From an uncultured Eubacterium sp. (GTDB lineage: Bacteria > Bacillota > Clostridia > Lachnospirales > Lachnospiraceae), in contig CAJOOU010000153.1 of assembly GCA_905236735.1 (NCBI GenBank), forward strand, positions 1 to 9,383: DNA of 9,383 nucleotides, written 5' to 3'. Each line of letters begins with the position of its first letter. The first letter of the stretch is position 1. The notes beneath the pieces were generated by a model. The model was not told the DNA's origin. It did not search any database and worked only from the letters and a program-made list of their open reading frames with translations. Below are positions 7,158 to 9,383 of the stretch, piece by piece. The translations under genes and the position numbers were made by a program.

Positions 7158-7185
7158 GTGGTATTAACGGGAGTCGCCCTCCCAC
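7158..7185 (-). promoter_or_regulatory. Probable L1-binding (autoregulatory) mRNA hairpin
   Basis: On the minus strand GTGG (7185-7182) pairs with CCAC (7161-7158), and GAG (7181-7179) pairs with CTC (7173-7171) over the loop GGCGA. This leaves CCGTTAATA unpaired on one side only. The alternative GGGAG/CTCCC (7183-7179 with 7173-7169) is also possible. Two short helices flanking an asymmetric internal loop is how L1-binding mRNA sites mimic 23S rRNA. The element ends one base before the AGGAGG of rplA (7156-7151), so protein binding could block ribosome access. The assignment rests on shape, position and memory of similar Firmicute spacers. Confidence 0.6.
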
Positions 7186-7194
7186 TCTAAAAAA

Positions 7195-7620
7195 CTACTG
7201 TTCTACTGTTACACCCATTGATCTGCATGTACCTGCGATCATGCTCATTGCAGCTTCTACAGATGCTGCATTTAAGTCGGGCATCTTTGTCTCAGCGATT
7301 TCCTTAAGCTGTGCCTGTGTGATTGTAGCAACCTTTGTTTTGTTCGGCACGCCTGAACCGGACTGAATTTTGCAAGCTTTCTTAATCAGTACCGGTGCCG
7401 GTGGAGTCTTTGTTACAAAACTGAAACTCTTATCTGCATAAACAGTGATTACTACAGGGATGATTGTGTCTCCCATATCCGCTGTTTTTGCATTAAACTG
7501 CTTTGTGAATTCTACTATGTTTACACCATGCTGTCCAAGTGCAGGACCAACTGGTGGTGCCGGTGTAGCTTTGCCGGCAGGAATCTGTAATTTGATATAT
7601 CCTTCTACTTTCTTTGCCAT
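7195..7620 (-). CDS. rplK: 50S ribosomal protein L11
   Basis: L11 binds the GTPase-associated centre of 23S rRNA at the stalk base; it modulates EF-G and RelA and is the thiostrepton-linked protein. It has 141 residues, the standard length. The N-terminal domain has LQIPAGKATPAPPVGPALGQ with the proline pair P22-P23 known from thiopeptide resistance work, followed by HGVNIVEFTKQFN. The C-terminal rRNA-binding domain shows ITQAQLKEIAETKMPDLNA and GTCRSMGVTV. The start at 7620 gives the universal MAKKV end. Its GGAG is 12 nt upstream, longer than usual, though no better start exists. The gene follows nusG after 20 nt and precedes rplA after 49 nt. Confidence 0.98.
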   Translation of the reverse strand: MAKKVEGYIKLQIPAGKATPAPPVGPALGQHGVNIVEFTKQFNAKTADMGDTIIPVVITVYADKSFSFVTKTPPAPVLIKKACKIQSGSGVPNKTKVATITQAQLKEIAETKMPDLNAASVEAAMSMIAGTCRSMGVTVEQ

Positions 7621-7640
7621 GACTGGTCAAATCTCCTTTC

Positions 7641-8156
7641 TTACAGCTTTTGAACTTCTGCGAAACTTATTTCTACCGGTGTCTCGCGACCGAATAACTC
7701 AACATTGATTGTGACTGTCTGTTTGCTCTGGTTCATCGCCTGCACAATACCAACCGTATCTTTCCAGACTCCGCCGATAACCGAAATGGTATCACCTTCC
7801 TTAAAGTCTACGACAATATCGTCCACCTTGATTCCAAGCGGCTTCATCTCTGCCTCGGTAAGCGGTACCGGTTTTGACCCCGGTCCCACAAAGCCTGTAA
7901 CTCCTCGCGTATTGCGGACTACAAACCAGGTGTCGTCATTCATAATCATATTGATAAGGACATAACCCGGGAACAACTTCTTCTGGGAAGACTTTCTGGC
8001 ACCGTTCTTTATTTCGACAACATCCTGCATAGGAACCCGAACCTCGAAAATCTGGTCTTCCAGATGTCTGTTTTCAATTGCCTTATCAATATTTGCTTTT
8101 ACCTTATTCTCATATCCGGAATAAGTATGAACCACATACCAGTTTGCCTCTGCCAT
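7641..8156 (-). CDS. nusG: Transcription termination/antitermination factor NusG
   Basis: NusG binds RNA polymerase between the clamp and protrusion and links it to termination factors or the ribosome. This protein has 171 residues, near the Bacillus length. The N-terminal NGN domain is clear (NWYVVHTYSGYENKVK, KLFPGYVLINM, VRNTRGVTGFVGPGSKP). The C-terminal KOW domain spans about 118-171 and ends ELFGRETPVEISFAEVQKL, keeping the conserved phenylalanine (F155) used in Rho/S10 contacts in E. coli. The KOW loop reads GVWKDTVG rather than the common GPFxxxxG, a mild divergence. AAAGGG lies 9 nt before the ATG at 8156. The gene follows secE after 17 nt, the standard arrangement. Confidence 0.98.
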   Translation of the reverse strand: MAEANWYVVHTYSGYENKVKANIDKAIENRHLEDQIFEVRVPMQDVVEIKNGARKSSQKKLFPGYVLINMIMNDDTWFVVRNTRGVTGFVGPGSKPVPLTEAEMKPLGIKVDDIVVDFKEGDTISVIGGVWKDTVGIVQAMNQSKQTVTINVELFGRETPVEISFAEVQKL

Positions 8157-8173
8157 TTGAATGCACCCTTTCT

Positions 8174-8380
8174 TTATAATCCAACTATAAAATCAATACC
8201 GTACTTAACGATTGTATCAACAACCGCAATAATGATTCCCACTACTACAGTTACTGCTACAACTGCAATCGTCTGCTTTGTAGTTGTTTCACGAGTAGGC
8301 CAGATAATCTTGGAGAACTCTCCCTTAAGACCATCAAACCAGCTCTTTTTTACAGTGCTTTCTGTCTTTTCGTTTCCCAT
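8174..8380 (-). CDS. secE: Preprotein translocase subunit SecE
   Basis: SecE clamps the two halves of SecY in the membrane translocation channel. At 68 residues it is the short single-helix form usual in Gram-positive bacteria. A polar, lysine-rich N-terminus (MGNEKTESTVKKSW) leads to the amphipathic helix FDGLKGEFSKIIWPTRETTTK, which contains the conserved W-P-T/S-R element. One membrane segment follows at about residues 38-58 (valine/isoleucine rich). The ATG at 8380 has AAGGA about 9 nt upstream. A TTG nine codons upstream (8407) would place that site inside the gene and is less likely. It sits 35 nt after rpmG and 17 nt before nusG. Confidence 0.95.
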   Translation of the reverse strand: MGNEKTESTVKKSWFDGLKGEFSKIIWPTRETTTKQTIAVVAVTVVVGIIIAVVDTIVKYGIDFIVGL

Positions 8381-8415
8381 TTTTTCACATCCTTTTCTTC
8401 CCGACAAAAATCAGA

Positions 8416-8565
8416 CTACTTTGTCTCCTTATGCAAGGTATGAGCCTTGCAGAATTTACAATACTTCTTTGTCTCCATTCTGTCCGGATGGTTTTTCTTT
8501 TCTTTGGTCATGTTGTAATTACGCTGCTTGCATTCCGTACATGCCAATGTGATTTTTACACGCAC
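8416..8565 (-). CDS. rpmG: 50S ribosomal protein L33, zinc-binding type, GTG start
   Basis: Protein of 49 residues with the L33 pattern VKITLACTECKQRNY...KKYCKFCKAH. Cysteines 9, 12, 36 and 39 form two CxxC pairs, so this is the zinc-binding (C+) form rather than the zinc-independent paralogue. The start is a GTG at 8565, supported by GGAGG (8578-8574) 8 nt upstream and by the expected L33 N-terminus. The open frame extends to an ATG at 8652, but that lies at the promoter and runs through the leader hairpin, so it is rejected. As first gene of the rpmG-secE-nusG-rplK-rplA unit it defines the leader. Zinc-responsive control is known for C- paralogues, and no Zur box was recognised here. Confidence 0.95.
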   Translation of the reverse strand: MRVKITLACTECKQRNYNMTKEKKNHPDRMETKKYCKFCKAHTLHKETK

Positions 8566-8604
8566 AACTTCCACCTCCGTTTGATTTAAAGTTTTTCGGA
8601 CACT

Positions 8605-8624
8605 AAAAAAAGGCTTTCGCCTTT
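8605..8624 (-). terminator. Terminator-like hairpin in the rpmG leader
   Basis: On the minus strand AAAGGC (8624-8619), a GAAA tetraloop and GCCTTT (8614-8609) are followed by T to position 8605, giving seven consecutive T. It lies downstream of the rpmG promoter and 39 nt before the rpmG start, so it is in the transcribed leader. A further complement, GGACA (8631-8627) with TGTCC (8602-8598), encloses it and could form once the U run is transcribed. It may be an attenuator or a folded leader element; the six-pair core is weak for a full terminator. Confidence 0.55.
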
Positions 8625-8650
8625 CATGTCCATGCTTCCATCGCCCATCC

Positions 8651-8679
8651 ATATTAGCATAGGGGCTGACCTAAGTCAA
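8651..8679 (-). promoter_or_regulatory. sigma-A promoter for rpmG-secE-nusG-rplKA
   Basis: The -35 box TTGACT (8679-8674) and -10 box TAATAT (8656-8651) have a 17-nt spacer and an extended -10 TGC. The predicted start is near 8644, leaving a leader of about 78 nt. It is the only strong promoter seen between the transporter gene and rpmG. Its -35 box and most of its spacer lie inside a 28-nt palindrome. Confidence 0.8.
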
Positions 8680-8686
8680 CCCCTAT
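8659..8686 (-). repeat. 28-nt palindrome/hairpin overlapping the rpmG -35 box
   Basis: On the minus strand ATAGGGG (8686-8680) pairs with CCCCTAT (8665-8659), then U-G, then TGAC with GTCA, around a TTAG loop: 12 continuous pairs including one wobble. It starts 22 nt after the end of the transporter gene. It could be the 3' end hairpin of that mRNA, though no T run follows on this strand, or an operator for the rpmG promoter. On the plus strand it has one C-A mismatch and is followed by TTTTC. Confidence 0.65.
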
Positions 8687-8708
8687 TTTCTATAGATATA
8701 TAGTATTT

Positions 8709-9350
8709 CTATCTGTGAAGTACTTTTGAAAGTACCATTGCTATCGTTCCGGCAAGAACGCATCCTATAACCGCTTCTACTGTTGCCTGCACACCAACCA
8801 TGGCAATAACAAAAGAAAATGCATTCCCCACATTATAAGTGCTTACCAGGTTCTGTACATAGTCCGTGTTGTAGAAAAACAGGCAGAGTATTGTCATAAA
8901 GAACACTGTATTAAACAAAGGCATAAGCGCTCCCGTAATATAGTATGAAACTCCTTTGAGCTTCCCTTTGTTAATAAGCGTAAATATCCAGCTTACAAGT
9001 GCAGCATCCAAAACTCTTGCCACTACTGCCGTAAAAAATACTCCGGCCGGATTAATAACAAAAAGCGCTGACAAAAGTCCGCTTGCTCCCGTAAGTGCGC
9101 TGACAAAACTGTTAAGCCCGAATACCAGTCCGCAGACAATGCCTGCGCCCGGCCCTATAAGCATTGCAGCAAGTGCCACCGGAACCGTTACTATTGAAAT
9201 CTTTAAAAACGGTGTCGGTATAGTACCTAAAATAGTGTTGCTCATTATGAGCACGATTGCTATCATGAGAGCAGTTTCCACCATGTAGCGTGTTTTGCTT
9301 GCAGATCCGACTGACTCTGTCTTGCGGTCCGCTGTCATTGTGTTTTCCAT
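8709..9350 (-). CDS. ECF transporter S component, substrate unknown
   Basis: This 213-residue hydrophobic protein has about six predicted membrane segments (roughly 24-45, 49-66, 69-87, 92-125, 134-160 and 175-210) after a polar N-terminus. The segment FLKISIVTVPVALAAMLIGP, followed by a glycine-rich helix (GAGIVCGLVFGLNSFVSAL), and the later ARVLDAALVS and GALMPLFNTVFFM match substrate-binding S components of energy-coupling factor vitamin transporters. Such proteins work with a shared EcfT-EcfA-EcfA' module, not present here. The closest recollection is the pantothenate (PanT)-like group, but residues seen do not fix the vitamin. The ATG at 9350 has AAAGGAG 8 nt upstream; a second ATG four codons in lacks this spacing. 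The gene stands apart from the ribosomal cluster and probably has its own promoter beyond the window. Confidence 0.82.
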   Translation of the reverse strand: MENTMTADRKTESVGSASKTRYMVETALMIAIVLIMSNTILGTIPTPFLKISIVTVPVALAAMLIGPGAGIVCGLVFGLNSFVSALTGASGLLSALFVINPAGVFFTAVVARVLDAALVSWIFTLINKGKLKGVSYYITGALMPLFNTVFFMTILCLFFYNTDYVQNLVSTYNVGNAFSFVIAMVGVQATVEAVIGCVLAGTIAMVLSKVLHR

Positions 9351-9383
9351 ATTTAATTCTCCTTTTATATAAGCTGCCGTTCC

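Noticed and set aside
8381..8415. Possible tRNA-Trp between rpmG and secE
   Set aside because: Some Firmicutes carry a tRNA gene near here, but this gap is only 35 nt and cannot hold one.
8064..8552. Plus-strand open frame of 162 codons across nusG, secE and rpmG
   Set aside because: It is antisense to three confidently identified genes and merely mirrors their codon bias. The predicted protein is unlike any family I know.
8566..8652. N-terminal extension of rpmG from the ATG at 8652
   Set aside because: The ATG lies in the -10 region of the promoter, upstream of the predicted transcript start. The extension reads through the leader hairpin and does not resemble L33.
9351..9383. Riboswitch end upstream of the S-component gene
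   Set aside because: Only 33 nt are present before the gene and no aptamer core can be recognised; the needed sequence lies outside the window.

Overview
The window is a single, entirely minus-strand stretch of a bacterial core locus: the classic rpmG-secE-nusG-rplK-rplA-rplJ-rplL-rpoB-rpoC region, read from high to low coordinates, with one membrane-transport gene at the upstream (right-hand) end. The gene order, strong AGGAGG-type ribosome binding sites, Gram-positive-type sigma-A promoters, a four-cysteine L33 and the L10-leader/terminator arrangement point to a Firmicute. RpoB and RpoC residues look most like those of Clostridia, probably Lachnospiraceae. That placement is from memory of the families, not from a search.

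Layout, in the direction of transcription (right to left). (1) 8709-9350: six-helix ECF-transporter S component, substrate unknown. (2) 8566-8708: intergenic region with a sigma-A promoter (extended -10) for rpmG, a 28-nt palindrome covering its -35 box, and a short hairpin followed by seven U in the rpmG leader. (3) 6453-8565: rpmG (GTG start), secE, nusG, rplK, rplA, closely packed and likely co-transcribed, with a probable L1-binding hairpin directly before the rplA ribosome binding site. (4) 6236-6452: a near-consensus promoter, an L10-leader RNA and an attenuator-type terminator before rplJ. (5) 5206-6235: rplJ and rplL, closed by a strong intrinsic terminator at 5156-5186. (6) 4979-5155: a separate sigma-A promoter and leader of about 80 nt for rpoB. 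(7) 1-4978: rpoB and the 5' third of rpoC, which runs off the left edge.

The genes work together as gene-expression machinery: the L11-L1 arm and the L10-L12 stalk of the 50S subunit, zinc ribosomal protein L33, the SecE translocase subunit, elongation factor NusG, and the two largest RNA polymerase subunits. The sequence suggests three promoter units (rpmG, rplJ, rpoB), each with its own control point, so that stalk proteins, L1/L11 and RNA polymerase can be set at different levels. No gap exceeds 300 bases. There are no tRNA or rRNA genes, insertion sequences, CRISPR arrays or prophage genes. I did not find a new system; the most interesting material is the regulatory RNA and promoter architecture between the genes.
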